Shown here piece after piece: positions 52,660-60,682 of a DNA stretch of 64,000 nucleotides (position 1 is the stretch's first letter; each line of letters begins with the position of its first letter). The notes under the pieces are model-generated. The model had not been told where the DNA came from, made no database searches, and saw nothing but the letters and a program-made list of their open reading frames with translations. The stretch is from Bradyrhizobium prioriisuperbiae (lineage in GTDB: Bacteria; Pseudomonadota; Alphaproteobacteria; Rhizobiales; Xanthobacteraceae): positions 8,606,501 to 8,670,500 of the forward strand of contig NZ_CP135921.1 of the NCBI RefSeq assembly GCF_032397745.1, given 5' to 3'. Position numbers and translations under genes: made by a program.

Positions 52660-53621
52660 CACATCGGATCCCGGTAGATCGTGACGGGCGACGGCTCCGA
52701 AGACAGGAAGCCTAGCGTCTTGCCGGCGTTGTAGACCGCCTTGATCTCCGGCCCGAGATCGCCCGCGCTTCGCACATGCATGCCGAGACGATCGTTGGCC
52801 CGCACCAGTTCGGCGATCGCCTTGCGGTCGTCGCTGCTGCCCTTCGCCGCGATCAAGATGGCCGCCTCGTCCGGGTTCGCAGCCACCCAGGTGGCCGCCT
52901 CCTTGTAGGCCGCGTAGAGCCTGGGGATCAGCGGCTTGTTCTGCTGGATCCAGTCGAGATGGGCCGCCAGACCAAGATAGGGAATGCTGGTGCTGCCGGC
53001 GAACTGCTGCCAGCTCTCCTTGATCTTGAGATCGAGCAGGCGAACACCCGGCTTCTTGGCGTGCAGCGTGGTGTAGGCCGGCTCCCACAGCTGGACAGCG
53101 GTGGCACGATCGGCCAGCGCATAACCGACAAGACCCGGCGTTGCCGTGTTGACCACCGAAAACTTGGCGGTATCGGCACCAAGCTGGCGTGCAAACCAAT
53201 CAAACATCACATAGTTGGTCGTGCCCTTGGCGGCGGCAATGTCCTTGCCCTCGAGATCCTTGATCGCATTGATCTCGGAGCGCGAGGTCACCACGCCGCC
53301 CCAGTAGTCGAACAGGTTGAACAGATAGGCGACCTTGACACCACGCAGATCCGCAAGGCCCACGGTGAGCAAGGCGGCGCTGCCGCCGACCTTGAATTCT
53401 CCGGAATTGAACTGCGCGGTATAGGCATCCGGCGTGCGCTCCTCGAAGGTGATCGCAAGCCCGTTCTTCTCGTCCAGCTTGCGCGCCTTGATCACCGGCG
53501 GCAGGAAGGCGCCGAGCGACGGCGGCCCGAATACTACGATGGAGATCTTGTCGAGCTGCTGCGCCTGCACCGGTGCGGCAGCGATAAACGCCACAAGCGC
53601 AAGCGCCATGGTCCGGATCAT
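52659..53621 (-). CDS. NMT1-type ABC substrate-binding protein
   Basis: A 320-residue periplasmic binding protein. The signal peptide (MIRTMALALVAFIAAAPVQA) precedes QQLDKISIVVFGPPSLGAFLPPVIKARKLDEKNGL. It belongs to the sulfonate/aromatic-acid-binding group. Gene order suggests that its ligand is the substrate of the monooxygenase at 54133. A gap of 72 bases separates it from the CMD-family gene. Confidence 0.82.
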   Translation of the reverse strand: MIRTMALALVAFIAAAPVQAQQLDKISIVVFGPPSLGAFLPPVIKARKLDEKNGLAITFEERTPDAYTAQFNSGEFKVGGSAALLTVGLADLRGVKVAYLFNLFDYWGGVVTSRSEINAIKDLEGKDIAAAKGTTNYVMFDWFARQLGADTAKFSVVNTATPGLVGYALADRATAVQLWEPAYTTLHAKKPGVRLLDLKIKESWQQFAGSTSIPYLGLAAHLDWIQQNKPLIPRLYAAYKEAATWVAANPDEAAILIAAKGSSDDRKAIAELVRANDRLGMHVRSAGDLGPEIKAVYNAGKTLGFLSSEPSPVTIYRDPM

Positions 53622-53693
53622 GTGTCGTCCCTCCCCTCGATTATTGTTGTCTTGAAGCTTTTTGTTGGAGCGGCGCGCAGCGCGCGCCTGATA

Positions 53694-54092
53694 TCAGTCG
53701 CTGATGCCCATCTCCTTGAACACCTCCTTGGCGATGCGGAAGCTGTCGAGGCCCGCCGGCACACCGCAATAGACCGCAATCTGCAGGAACACCTCGCGCA
53801 GCTCGTTCTTGGTGAGGCCGTTGTTGAGGGCGCCACGGACATGCAGCTTCAGTTCATGCGGCCGGTTGAGCGCCGAGATCATGGCGAGGTTCAAAAGGCT
53901 GCGGCTGCGCCGATCGAGCCCGGGGCGATTCCAGATTTCGTCCCAGCAGAATTCGGTAGCGAGCTTCTGCATCGGCCAGTTGAAATCGTCGGCCGAGGCC
54001 AGCGAGCGCTCGACATAGGAATCACCGAGCACGGCGCGCCGGGTCTGCAGGCCCCGGTCGAATTTTTCGCCACGCGGCTTCTGGTCTTCCAT
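53694..54092 (-). CDS. Carboxymuconolactone decarboxylase-family protein
   Basis: A 132-residue CMD-fold protein. It begins MEDQKPRGEKFDRGLQTRRAVLG and has the helical core RSRSLLNLAMISALNRPHELKLHVRGALNNGLTKNELREVFLQIAVYCGVPAGL of PcaC-like enzymes. It lacks the CxxC of AhpD-type peroxidase relatives. ATG 54092 has GGAG at 8 bases. Between a hydroxylase and an importer, it probably acts on a lactone or ring-cleavage intermediate, or only shares the fold. Confidence 0.8.
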   Translation of the reverse strand: MEDQKPRGEKFDRGLQTRRAVLGDSYVERSLASADDFNWPMQKLATEFCWDEIWNRPGLDRRSRSLLNLAMISALNRPHELKLHVRGALNNGLTKNELREVFLQIAVYCGVPAGLDSFRIAKEVFKEMGISD

Positions 54093-54132
54093 CACATTAC
54101 TCCGTTGTTTTGCTTGATTGCCTGCCTGCTCG

Positions 54133-55275
54133 TCAGGCGGCTTCGAATTCAGCGAGCGGCGCATTCCAGGCGTCGTAGCCATAGACCCAGTCCGGATCGG
54201 TCGGGTTCTTCAGCCAGGTGTTGGTGCGCGAACTCAACTGGACGCGGGATGTCCGGGGCTTGCGTGTCGCCTCGAAACGGCGGAAGGCGTCGGCAACACC
54301 ACCGCGCTCGACGCCTTCCAGGCATCGCGACAGCACCGCGGCATCCTCGATCGCCATCGCCGCGCCCTGCGCCATGTAAGGCGTCATCGGATGGCAGGCG
54401 TCGCCGAGCAGCGTGATGTTGCCCGCGCTCCAGCGCGGCAGCGGATCGCGATCGACCAGCGCCCATTTGTGCACCGACGGACAGGATTGCAGCACATGGC
54501 ACACCTGCGGATGGAAATCAGCGAACGCCTGGCGCAGTTCATTAACGTCGCCCATGGCGGACCAGGACTCCACCGTGAAGCCCGGCTCGGGTTGGCTGGT
54601 GACGAAATAGACCTCGCTGCGATCCGGCTTGACGTAATAGATGACGATATGCCGATCCGGCCCCCACCATTTGGTGCAGTCGTCGATCGGATAGCCGCCC
54701 AGGAGTTCGGCCGGAAACACGGTCCGATAAGCGATGCGGCCGGTGAAATTTGGTTCGTCGCGGCCGAACAGGCGTTTCTTGACGAAGGAGTGGACGCCGT
54801 CGGCGGCAACCACCGCATCGGCGGTGACCGCCTTGCCATTGGCAAAGTTCAGCGTCACCTGCCCATTGGCCTGCTGCGCGATATCGATCACCCGATGATC
54901 AAGGTGGACGTGCTCTGCCGGCACCACGCTGGCGAGCGCGGCATGAAGATCGCCGCGATGCCCAAGCAGATACGGCGCGCCGTAGCGCTCTTCGGCGGGC
55001 GGGCCGAAAATCATGTCGAAACGGACGTCGCCGGTGTCGTACTCTTTATTGTTCCACGAGCGCGGGTAGAATGCCGCCGCCCGCAGCACCGGCTCGAGGC
55101 CGAACGCACGCAGGACCTTCATGGCGTTGCAGCCGATCTGGATGCCGGCGCCCAGCCGCGTGAACTTCGACGCCTGCTCGTAGACATTGACCTCGACGCC
55201 GGCGCGACGCAGCGCCGCCGCCGTCGCAAGCCCTCCCAAGCCCGCGCCTATGATCGCCACCGAGAGCTTCGCCAT
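54133..55275 (-). CDS. FAD-dependent monooxygenase, 6-hydroxynicotinate/salicylate hydroxylase-like
   Basis: A 380-residue group A flavin monooxygenase. FAD motifs are GAGLGGLATA, DGVHSFVKKRLFG (DG) and LGDACHPMTPYMAQGAAMAIEDA (GD). The sequence follows NicC closely in my memory: TRLGAGI, CTKWWGPDRH, and the C-terminal DPDWVYGYD. Of the NicC active-site set as I recall it, the Cys (C200), the central His (H209) and the GD-motif His are kept, but His47 is Gln46. It may therefore decarboxylate-hydroxylate a related aromatic acid rather than 6-hydroxynicotinate. First gene of its operon. Confidence 0.78.
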   Translation of the reverse strand: MAKLSVAIIGAGLGGLATAAALRRAGVEVNVYEQASKFTRLGAGIQIGCNAMKVLRAFGLEPVLRAAAFYPRSWNNKEYDTGDVRFDMIFGPPAEERYGAPYLLGHRGDLHAALASVVPAEHVHLDHRVIDIAQQANGQVTLNFANGKAVTADAVVAADGVHSFVKKRLFGRDEPNFTGRIAYRTVFPAELLGGYPIDDCTKWWGPDRHIVIYYVKPDRSEVYFVTSQPEPGFTVESWSAMGDVNELRQAFADFHPQVCHVLQSCPSVHKWALVDRDPLPRWSAGNITLLGDACHPMTPYMAQGAAMAIEDAAVLSRCLEGVERGGVADAFRRFEATRKPRTSRVQLSSRTNTWLKNPTDPDWVYGYDAWNAPLAEFEAA

Positions 55276-55473
55276 CGTCTTGCCTTGTCATGCTGTTGAC
55301 CCGCCGCGACTATCGGCGGCGGGCAGCATGCTCCGCAAACGACTAATTCTGATGGAGCGTGAGTTCCGCTCACAGGCGGCGCGTTTCATTTCCCTCAAAG
55401 GACGATCCGTCCATCCTGTCCAGACCGATCACTGGCAATGCAGCATCACGTCGCTGAACCGACGCTCTCCTTG

Positions 55474-55490
55474 GTATCTCATGGAGATAC
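55474..55490. promoter_or_regulatory. Palindromic operator 1 of the higBA locus
   Basis: GTATCTC-ATG-GAGATAC, a perfect 7-bp inverted repeat. It matches the second operator at 15 of 17 positions and is offset from it by 34 bases. Confidence 0.65.
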
Positions 55491-55504
55491 GAAAGCCTTG
55501 TAAT

Positions 55505-55525
55505 ACGTATCTCAATGAGATACGT
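55505..55525. promoter_or_regulatory. Palindromic operator 2 of the higBA locus
   Basis: A perfect palindrome with 10-bp arms ACGTATCTCA and TGAGATACGT around one base, ending 6 bases before the toxin ATG. With operator 1 it makes a two-site array expected for antitoxin or toxin-antitoxin autorepression. Confidence 0.7.
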
Positions 55526-55531
55526 TTAGGC

Positions 55532-55815
55532 ATGATCCGAAGCTTCAGGGGAAAGTTTGCCGAGATGATCCTTCAGGGTCGCAGAGTCCCGAAGGGTTTC
55601 CCGACCGATCTTGCCAAGGTAGCTCGCCGAAACTGATTATGGTGAACGCCGCCGACCTCCTTGAGGCCTTGAACTCGCCTCCAGGAAACCGTCTTGAAGC
55701 TCTTAAGGGCGACTTGTCGGGCAAGCACTCGATACGCATCAACGATCAGTGGCGGATCGTGTTCAGGTGGACCGATGCGGGCCCCGAAGACGTGGAGATC
55801 ATCGACTATCATTAG
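55532..55815 (+). pseudogene. higB: Frameshifted HigB/RelE-type toxin
   Basis: Reading from ATG 55532 gives [20 protein letters not shown]... ending at a TGA at 55634-55636 after VARRN. In another frame from about 55630 the rest of a HigB toxin continues: [37 protein letters not shown] and VEIIDYH, stopping at 55813-55815. Adding one A in CGAAAC (55628-55633) restores [14 protein letters not shown] and a full 94-residue toxin. Either a one-base deletion inactivated it or the base is a sequencing error. Programmed -1 slippage is less likely because no heptameric slippery site is present. Confidence 0.8.
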
Positions 55816-55854
55816 CCAGACCCGGCCGATTGTGGCCACCGAAAGGATATTTTT

Positions 55855-56151
55855 ATGGCAAAGAAACTCCCGCCGGTTCATCCCGGCGAAATCCTGCGGG
55901 AAGAATTTCTCGTTCCGCTGAAGCTGACGCCTTATGCGGTCGCGGCCGCGCTTAACGTGCCGCGCACCCGGATCGAACGCATCGCGCGCGAAGAAAAGCC
56001 CGTTACGGCCGATACCGCGCTGCGGCTTGGTAAATTCTTCAAGACTGGCGCAGCATTCTGGATGAACATTCAGGCGCGCTTCGACCTTGAAACAGCCGAA
56101 GACGTGCTCGCGCCCGAGATCAAGAAAATCGCGTCTTACGAGGCTGCATAG
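55855..56151 (+). CDS. higA: HigA-family antitoxin
   Basis: A 98-residue XRE/VapI-type antitoxin. PPVHPGEILREEFL is the family opening, and an HTH follows in TPYAVAAALNVPRTRIERIAREEKPVTADTALRLGKFF. AAAGGA lies 8 bases upstream, and the gene is 39 bases after the broken toxin. It should repress through the palindromes at 55474 and 55505. Intact, in contrast to its partner. Confidence 0.88.
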   Translation: MAKKLPPVHPGEILREEFLVPLKLTPYAVAAALNVPRTRIERIAREEKPVTADTALRLGKFFKTGAAFWMNIQARFDLETAEDVLAPEIKKIASYEAA

Positions 56152-56232
56152 AGCGGTGCAGATCGCGCGTACCGAGTGTCTTGCAACGAATGCCCTAACA
56201 CCAGGCGCTGCGAACAGCGCCTGACGCCGTGA

Positions 56233-56664
56233 TCAGCGTTTGGCTTTGGAGATGTTCAGGGCCACGGCAGCGCGGATGAGGGCCTTCAACGCCTTTTCGT
56301 TGATCTTGTCGCCCTCATGAACATCAATGGCGCGCCTAGTGTTGCCTTCGAGGCTGGAATTGAACAGGTCAGATGGATCCGCCAGCGCGGCGCCCTTGGC
56401 GAAGGTCATCTTCACGGCGGCTTTATAGGTCTCACCGGTGCAGATGATCCCGGCGTGCGACCACACCGGAACGCCTCGCCACTTCACCTCCTCGACCACC
56501 TCCGGATCGGACTCCTTGATGATGGCACGGATGCGGGCCAGCACCTGGCCTCGCCAGTCACCCAGCTCCTTTATCTTTGCGTCGATCAGCCGAGACGCCG
56601 ACTCTTCTCCCGGAGCTTCCTTCACACTCTTGATCTTCTTCGCGGTTGTTGTCGACTTTTTCAT
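56233..56664 (-). CDS. DUF1801-domain protein
   Basis: A 143-residue soluble protein with a basic N terminus (MKKSTTTAKKIKSVKEAPG) and the DUF1801/YdhG-like core IKESDPEVVEEVKWRGVPVWSHAGIICTGETYKAAVKMTFAKGAAL. ATG 56664 has GAGGA upstream; the frame open to 56871 overlaps the neighbouring membrane gene. Function of the family is not established. It is often found near AHSA1/ArsR pairs, as here. Confidence 0.75.
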   Translation of the reverse strand: MKKSTTTAKKIKSVKEAPGEESASRLIDAKIKELGDWRGQVLARIRAIIKESDPEVVEEVKWRGVPVWSHAGIICTGETYKAAVKMTFAKGAALADPSDLFNSSLEGNTRRAIDVHEGDKINEKALKALIRAAVALNISKAKR

Positions 56665-56681
56665 GTCGCGTCCTCGCAATC

Positions 56682-56885
56682 CTATCTGCGCCAAGCGGCC
56701 GTATACGGCAGCACGAACATGTACAGACCAGAGAACAGCAGCAAGAACAGCGGTAGCAGTGGGGAGTAGACGATCACGGCGGGAGGCTGCCCCCAAACCA
56801 TGGCGACGAAATTGGCGATCACCGTCGCCGTGAAGATGATCGACAGCCAGCGATGTGTCTGCCGAATCCACATGTTCCAGTTCAT
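56682..56885 (-). CDS. Small two-helix membrane protein
   Basis: A 67-residue protein starting MNWNMWIRQTHRWLSIIFTA. Helices lie at about 13-32 and 41-60, ending VLPYTAAWRR. GAGGGAG lies 7 bases before ATG 56885, supporting expression. It may be related to PepSY-like or transmembrane accessory proteins but I cannot assign it. It precedes the DUF1801 gene on the same strand. Confidence 0.65.
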   Translation of the reverse strand: MNWNMWIRQTHRWLSIIFTATVIANFVAMVWGQPPAVIVYSPLLPLFLLLFSGLYMFVLPYTAAWRR

Positions 56886-56930
56886 AGAATCTCCCTCCTC
56901 AACACGAGCCAAAGTACAATCCGGCAGACA

Positions 56931-57362
56931 TCACTCCGTCCGCGCCAGCACCTGCTCCAGGTTTGTGAAAAACTGCTGCCAGCCCGGCTTGGCCCCGCCA
57001 AAGGCCTGCTTCTGATCGGGACGGAAGCCCGATTGCTCCATGCGCAGATGGGTGCCTTTGCTTGTCGGCGTCAGCGTAAACGTGACGACGCTGGTCAGGT
57101 TGAAGGCCGCATCGTCATGCGCAAAATTCCAGGTGTAGGACAACGTCTTGTGCGGTTCGACCGCAAGCACTTCGCAGTCCAGCACGCCGCCCCAGTCCCC
57201 GCGCAGGTTGAAACGATGCCCCACCGCCGGCTTGAAATCGTTTTTCATCAGCCACTCCGCCATCAGATGAGGTTGCGTCAGCGCGCGCCACAGCTTCTCC
57301 GGCGGAAAAGCCATCTCGCGCTCGACAACAACGGTGCGCGTTTCGGTCGACGTTGCATTCAT
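56931..57362 (-). CDS. AHSA1/SRPBCC-domain protein
   Basis: A 143-residue START-like fold protein with VVVEREMAFPPEKLWRALTQPHLMAEWLMKNDF and GTHLRMEQSGFRPDQKQAFGGAKPGWQQFFTNL, both typical of the AHSA1/CalC group. ATG 57362 overlaps the ArsR gene by ATGA. This ArsR-SRPBCC pair is common in proteobacteria and the biochemical role is usually unknown. Confidence 0.82.
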   Translation of the reverse strand: MNATSTETRTVVVEREMAFPPEKLWRALTQPHLMAEWLMKNDFKPAVGHRFNLRGDWGGVLDCEVLAVEPHKTLSYTWNFAHDDAAFNLTSVVTFTLTPTSKGTHLRMEQSGFRPDQKQAFGGAKPGWQQFFTNLEQVLARTE

Positions 57363-57682
57363 TGGTCCATCCTTTTCAGTAGATCTTCGAGCTGATCGAA
57401 CCGGCCTTCCCAAAATCCGGCCATCTGGCTGGTCCAGTCGATCAGCGGCGCCAGCGCGCCGAGTTGCGCGCTGTAGTGGGTCTGGCGTCCCTCGTGGCGG
57501 TCGCGCACGAGTCCTGCCTGCTTCAGGACTCCGAGATGCTTGGAGACGGCCGGCTGCGAGACCTTGGCCCGCGCCGTCAAGGCGCCGACCGTCTGTTCTC
57601 CGTCACGGCACAGCCGCTCGAAAATGGCCCGCCGCGTCGGATCGGCGAGGGTTCTGAAGAGCACATCGTGGGTAGCCGGCAT
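57359..57682 (-). CDS. ArsR-family winged-helix regulator
   Basis: A 107-residue regulator: VLFRTLADPTRRAIFERLCRDGEQTVGALTARAKVSQPAVSKHLGVLKQAGLVRDRHEGRQTHYSA. No metal-binding cysteine pair is visible, so it is the organic or metal-independent subgroup that typically sits with AHSA1 genes. It is first in the pair and probably controls itself. Confidence 0.85.
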   Translation of the reverse strand: MPATHDVLFRTLADPTRRAIFERLCRDGEQTVGALTARAKVSQPAVSKHLGVLKQAGLVRDRHEGRQTHYSAQLGALAPLIDWTSQMAGFWEGRFDQLEDLLKRMDQ

Positions 57683-57814
57683 CTGACCTATAACTCACTG
57701 GTTATTGATCAAACCCATAACCGGAGAGCTATATGTTTGTCAACCGGGAACACGAACGCCTTGGAGGTTCCCTTGGCAATCTCGCCAGTGATGAGGCATC
57801 CCACCAACAAAAAT

Positions 57815-57839
57815 CCCGCCACCAGTTTCTGGAAGCGGG
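57815..57839 (-). terminator. Rho-independent terminator
   Basis: CCCGC...GCGGG outer stem, an internal mismatch, a CCAG/CTGG inner stem and a TTT loop. On the minus strand it is followed by ATTTTTGTTGG. It would end the gene that stops at 57874. Confidence 0.65.
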
Positions 57840-57873
57840 TTGAGAGACAACAGATCCGGCAGCGATATGCGCG

Positions 57874-58500
57874 TCAGCGCCGAGGACCGAAGGCAGACGG
57901 AGACATGCCGAGCAGCGAGAGCGAGTTACCCTCCGTCTCAACAGGTCCCAGTTGGGTGTAACCGACCTCGAGCGACAGATTGAGATTTGGCGTTGGCTGG
58001 AATGCGACACCCGCACGCGCGTTATAGACCGGCAGCGTTCCCGACGTCAGATCGAAGCCGGCGAACGGCCCGCCCGCGCCGCTCCTGTAAGTCGAGGTGT
58101 TGAAGCCGGCATAGAACGTGACCGGCGCATTCTGCAGATTGTAGCCGACCTGTGTACCTTCGTAGGAGAACGAGTTCCCAAATGCGCCGAAGTGATTGAG
58201 GCCGCTGATGCTGAAACCCGCGCCGCCGCGCTCGCTGCTAATGAACCAGCCGCTCGGAAAATTGGTGCGCGTGTACGACATGCCGCCGCCGGCGTCGCTG
58301 AAGTCAAAGCTTGGAAAGTCGCGGTACATGTTGGCGCCGTGGCCGGCCCAATTGCTGGTGAAGCCGATGGGCCAGCCCGGGATCCAGTATCTCACCGGCG
58401 CGCTCTGGGCATGGGCCGTTTGCCCACCCAGACAGAGCGCCGCCACTACGATTGAGAGAGCTAATTTGCCTGAGAAAATCGACATCCGCGCGACCGACAT
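57874..58500 (-). CDS. Secreted beta-rich (outer-membrane-like) protein of unknown function
   Basis: A 208-residue protein with a signal peptide cleaved after AHA in LALSIVVAALCLGGQTAHAQ. The mature part is rich in Gly, Ser, Asn and aromatics, with alternating strands such as VTFYAGFNTSTYRSG, YNARAGVAFQPTPNLNLSLEVGYTQLG, resembling the C-terminal strands of small porin-like barrels. It starts at ATG 58500 or 58485, without a clear ribosome site. It is followed by a terminator and appears monocistronic. Confidence 0.65.
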   Translation of the reverse strand: MSVARMSIFSGKLALSIVVAALCLGGQTAHAQSAPVRYWIPGWPIGFTSNWAGHGANMYRDFPSFDFSDAGGGMSYTRTNFPSGWFISSERGGAGFSISGLNHFGAFGNSFSYEGTQVGYNLQNAPVTFYAGFNTSTYRSGAGGPFAGFDLTSGTLPVYNARAGVAFQPTPNLNLSLEVGYTQLGPVETEGNSLSLLGMSPSAFGPRR

Positions 58501-58720
58501 ATTCGCGTCAATTATAGCCGTCAGATCCCGAGAACGCCAGCGCGCCACCGTCGCAGGCAGATCACAAGCGCATGGGCGCAGCTTGCTTCCGCTCTGCACC
58601 TCAGTATACGGTTCCCGCATGTTCACATCCACATTCTTTCCACTGATCTGAGCGCCCAAGGCGTTCCCCAATCGGATCAATACGGCCGCGCCGACGCGCT
58701 GGCCGAACGGAGAATGTGTT

Positions 58721-59512
58721 ATGCCCACAACCGAACACCTCGGCCTGACCTCTCATGAGGTGCAGGATTTCATCGACCACGGTTTCGTCAAAATTGAAAA
58801 TGCCTTCAGCACCGAGCTTGCACAGCAATGCAGGAACGAGCTGTGGGCGGATATTGGCTTGTCGCCAGACCAGCCCGACACCTGGATTCGCCCCGTCATT
58901 CGGGTAGGATCCAAGGCTTCGCCTCCCTTCATTGAAGCCGCCAACACAGACCTGCTGCACAAGGCCTACGATCAACTCGTGGGCGTTGGCCGCTGGCTTG
59001 CGCCCAGAGGACTCGGAACCTTTCCGATCCGCTTTCCCTCACCGGACTCTCCTGGTGATGATGGCTGGCATGTGGATGTGAGTTTTGGTCTCGACAATCC
59101 GGATTTCATGGAATGGCGTGCCAATGTCAGGAGCAGCGGACGCGCCTTGCTGATGCTGTTCCTGTTGTCGGATGTCGGTCCAAACGATGCGCCCACGCGG
59201 ATACGAAAGGGATCACACCCGACCCTCGCGAGGGAGCTGCTGCCTTATGGCGACGCCGGCGCGACGCTCCGGCAGCTCTCCGCCAATGGTTACGTTTCGA
59301 CTGAGGATTGCGAGGTTGAACTGGCAACGGGCGCGGCAGGCACCGTCTATCTGTGCCACCCATTCCTCGTTCATGCCGCGCAACCGCACCGCGGGACGCA
59401 GCCACGCTTCATGGCACAACCACCACTGCTGCCGAGGGGTGAGTTTGATCCGGCGCTGCCACCCTCGCCGGTTCAGATCGCCATTCGTCGAGCTTGCGGG
59501 CTTACATTATAA
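58721..59512 (+). CDS. Phytanoyl-CoA dioxygenase-family protein
   Basis: A 263-residue Fe(II)/2-oxoglutarate oxygenase-like protein. The metal triad is probably H117 and D119 in WHVDVSF plus H218 in PFLVHAAQP, with R229 in position for 2-oxoglutarate. Bacterial members act on varied small molecules, so the substrate is open. GGAG sits 8 bases before ATG 58721. Convergent with the TctC-type gene and ends before the A-rich flank of its terminator. Confidence 0.8.
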   Translation: MPTTEHLGLTSHEVQDFIDHGFVKIENAFSTELAQQCRNELWADIGLSPDQPDTWIRPVIRVGSKASPPFIEAANTDLLHKAYDQLVGVGRWLAPRGLGTFPIRFPSPDSPGDDGWHVDVSFGLDNPDFMEWRANVRSSGRALLMLFLLSDVGPNDAPTRIRKGSHPTLARELLPYGDAGATLRQLSANGYVSTEDCEVELATGAAGTVYLCHPFLVHAAQPHRGTQPRFMAQPPLLPRGEFDPALPPSPVQIAIRRACGLTL

Positions 59513-59520
59513 AAAACAAA

Positions 59521-59547
59521 ACCCAGGACCGCCGAACGGTCCCGGGT
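59521..59547 (-). terminator. Strong rho-independent terminator
   Basis: An 11-bp stem (ACCCAGGACCG / CGGTCCCGGGT, one mismatch) with a 5-base loop. On the minus strand it is followed by TTTGTTTTTTATA. It ends the TctC-type gene and may stop the convergent dioxygenase transcript as well. Confidence 0.8.
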
Positions 59548-59590
59548 GATCTCTGGGAGACGAGATTGTCGCGACGACGAGCACTGCTGA

Positions 59591-60580
59591 CTAAGCCGGC
59601 TCCAGGCCGAGCGCCTGCGCGCTCTCCATCCAGACCGGCAATTCGCGCTGATACAGGGCGTTGGTCTCCTTGAAGCCGATCGTGGGTTCAAGCACGAAAG
59701 TGGCGAGCACTTCCTTCACTTTCGGATCCTGGTTGGCGGCCACGCAGAGCGCCGCCAGCCGATCGACGATCGGCTGCGGGGTCGCCTTCGGCAGCGCCCA
59801 GCCAGTGAACCCACTCACCGTAAAGAACTTCGATGTCGCGCCCTGTTCAGGCAGTGTCCGGACATGCGGGAGCGCGTCAACCTTCTTCGAACTCACCGCG
59901 AACGCGGTGCCGAGTTTGCTTTGCAGAACGGGTTGAGCGGCCGTGTAGCTGCCCATGGCCACGTCGAGGGTACCTTCCATCAGTCCTGTCCACATCGGCG
60001 CCTCACCGCGGTAGTGCACCGGCTCGATGTTGAGACCATACTGCCTGTTGAGTTCGTTGATGGTGATGTGCGGGGACGAGCCCGCACTGTAGGTGCCGAA
60101 GTTCACCTTGCCGGTCTTGCGCGCGAAGGCGATGAAGTCGTCCAGCGTCTTGATGCCGGTTTTCAGGTTCGCGATCAGAGGCAGCCCGGCGCCCGGGATG
60201 ACACTGACCAGCGTCAGGTCCTTGTCCATGTCGTAGCCGGGGTTCTTCATCATGACCCGGTTCATCACATAGGTGGTCGAAATCGAGCACAGGATGGTGT
60301 GGCCATCCGGTGCCGCGCGCGCGACATCCATCGCGCCCAGGGAGCCCGAGGCGCCCGACTTGTTCTCGATGACGACAGTCTGCCCGACCTGTTTGGTGAT
60401 GAACTCGCCAAAGGCGCGTGCCAAGAGATCGGTCTGTCCGCCCGCCGGGTAGCTGCAGATCATGCGGATTTGCCGCGAGGGCCACGCAGCCTGCGCCGAA
60501 GCGCCACGTGCGAGAAAAGGCAACGCAGCGGCTGCCGCACCGGCCGTGATGACGTGACGACGGCTGAATTTCGCCAACAT
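59591..60580 (-). CDS. Tripartite-tricarboxylate (Bug/TctC) family binding protein
   Basis: A 329-residue periplasmic protein with a Tat-like signal (FSRRHVITAGAAAAALPFLARGASAQ) and the Bug opening WPSRQIRMICSYPAGGQTDLLARAFGEF. These bind carboxylates or aromatic acids for TctAB carriers. No TctA or TctB membrane gene lies in the window, so it is an orphan binding protein, common in this family. AGGGAGGGA precedes ATG 60580. A LysR gene lies upstream on the same strand. Confidence 0.85.
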   Translation of the reverse strand: MLAKFSRRHVITAGAAAAALPFLARGASAQAAWPSRQIRMICSYPAGGQTDLLARAFGEFITKQVGQTVVIENKSGASGSLGAMDVARAAPDGHTILCSISTTYVMNRVMMKNPGYDMDKDLTLVSVIPGAGLPLIANLKTGIKTLDDFIAFARKTGKVNFGTYSAGSSPHITINELNRQYGLNIEPVHYRGEAPMWTGLMEGTLDVAMGSYTAAQPVLQSKLGTAFAVSSKKVDALPHVRTLPEQGATSKFFTVSGFTGWALPKATPQPIVDRLAALCVAANQDPKVKEVLATFVLEPTIGFKETNALYQRELPVWMESAQALGLEPA

Positions 60581-60682
60581 TAAGTCCCTCCCTGAATTTT
60601 CAGCGAGGGTAGCCCATCGTCGGGCCTGCGCCATGGATCGAAGGCGGGACAGATTGGCGCAGCCGCGCGCCGGCTCCTTGTC

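Noticed and set aside
55628..55640. Programmed -1 frameshift in higB
   Set aside because: Only three As occur at the break and no heptameric slippery sequence or clear downstream pseudoknot is visible; deletion or sequencing error is simpler.
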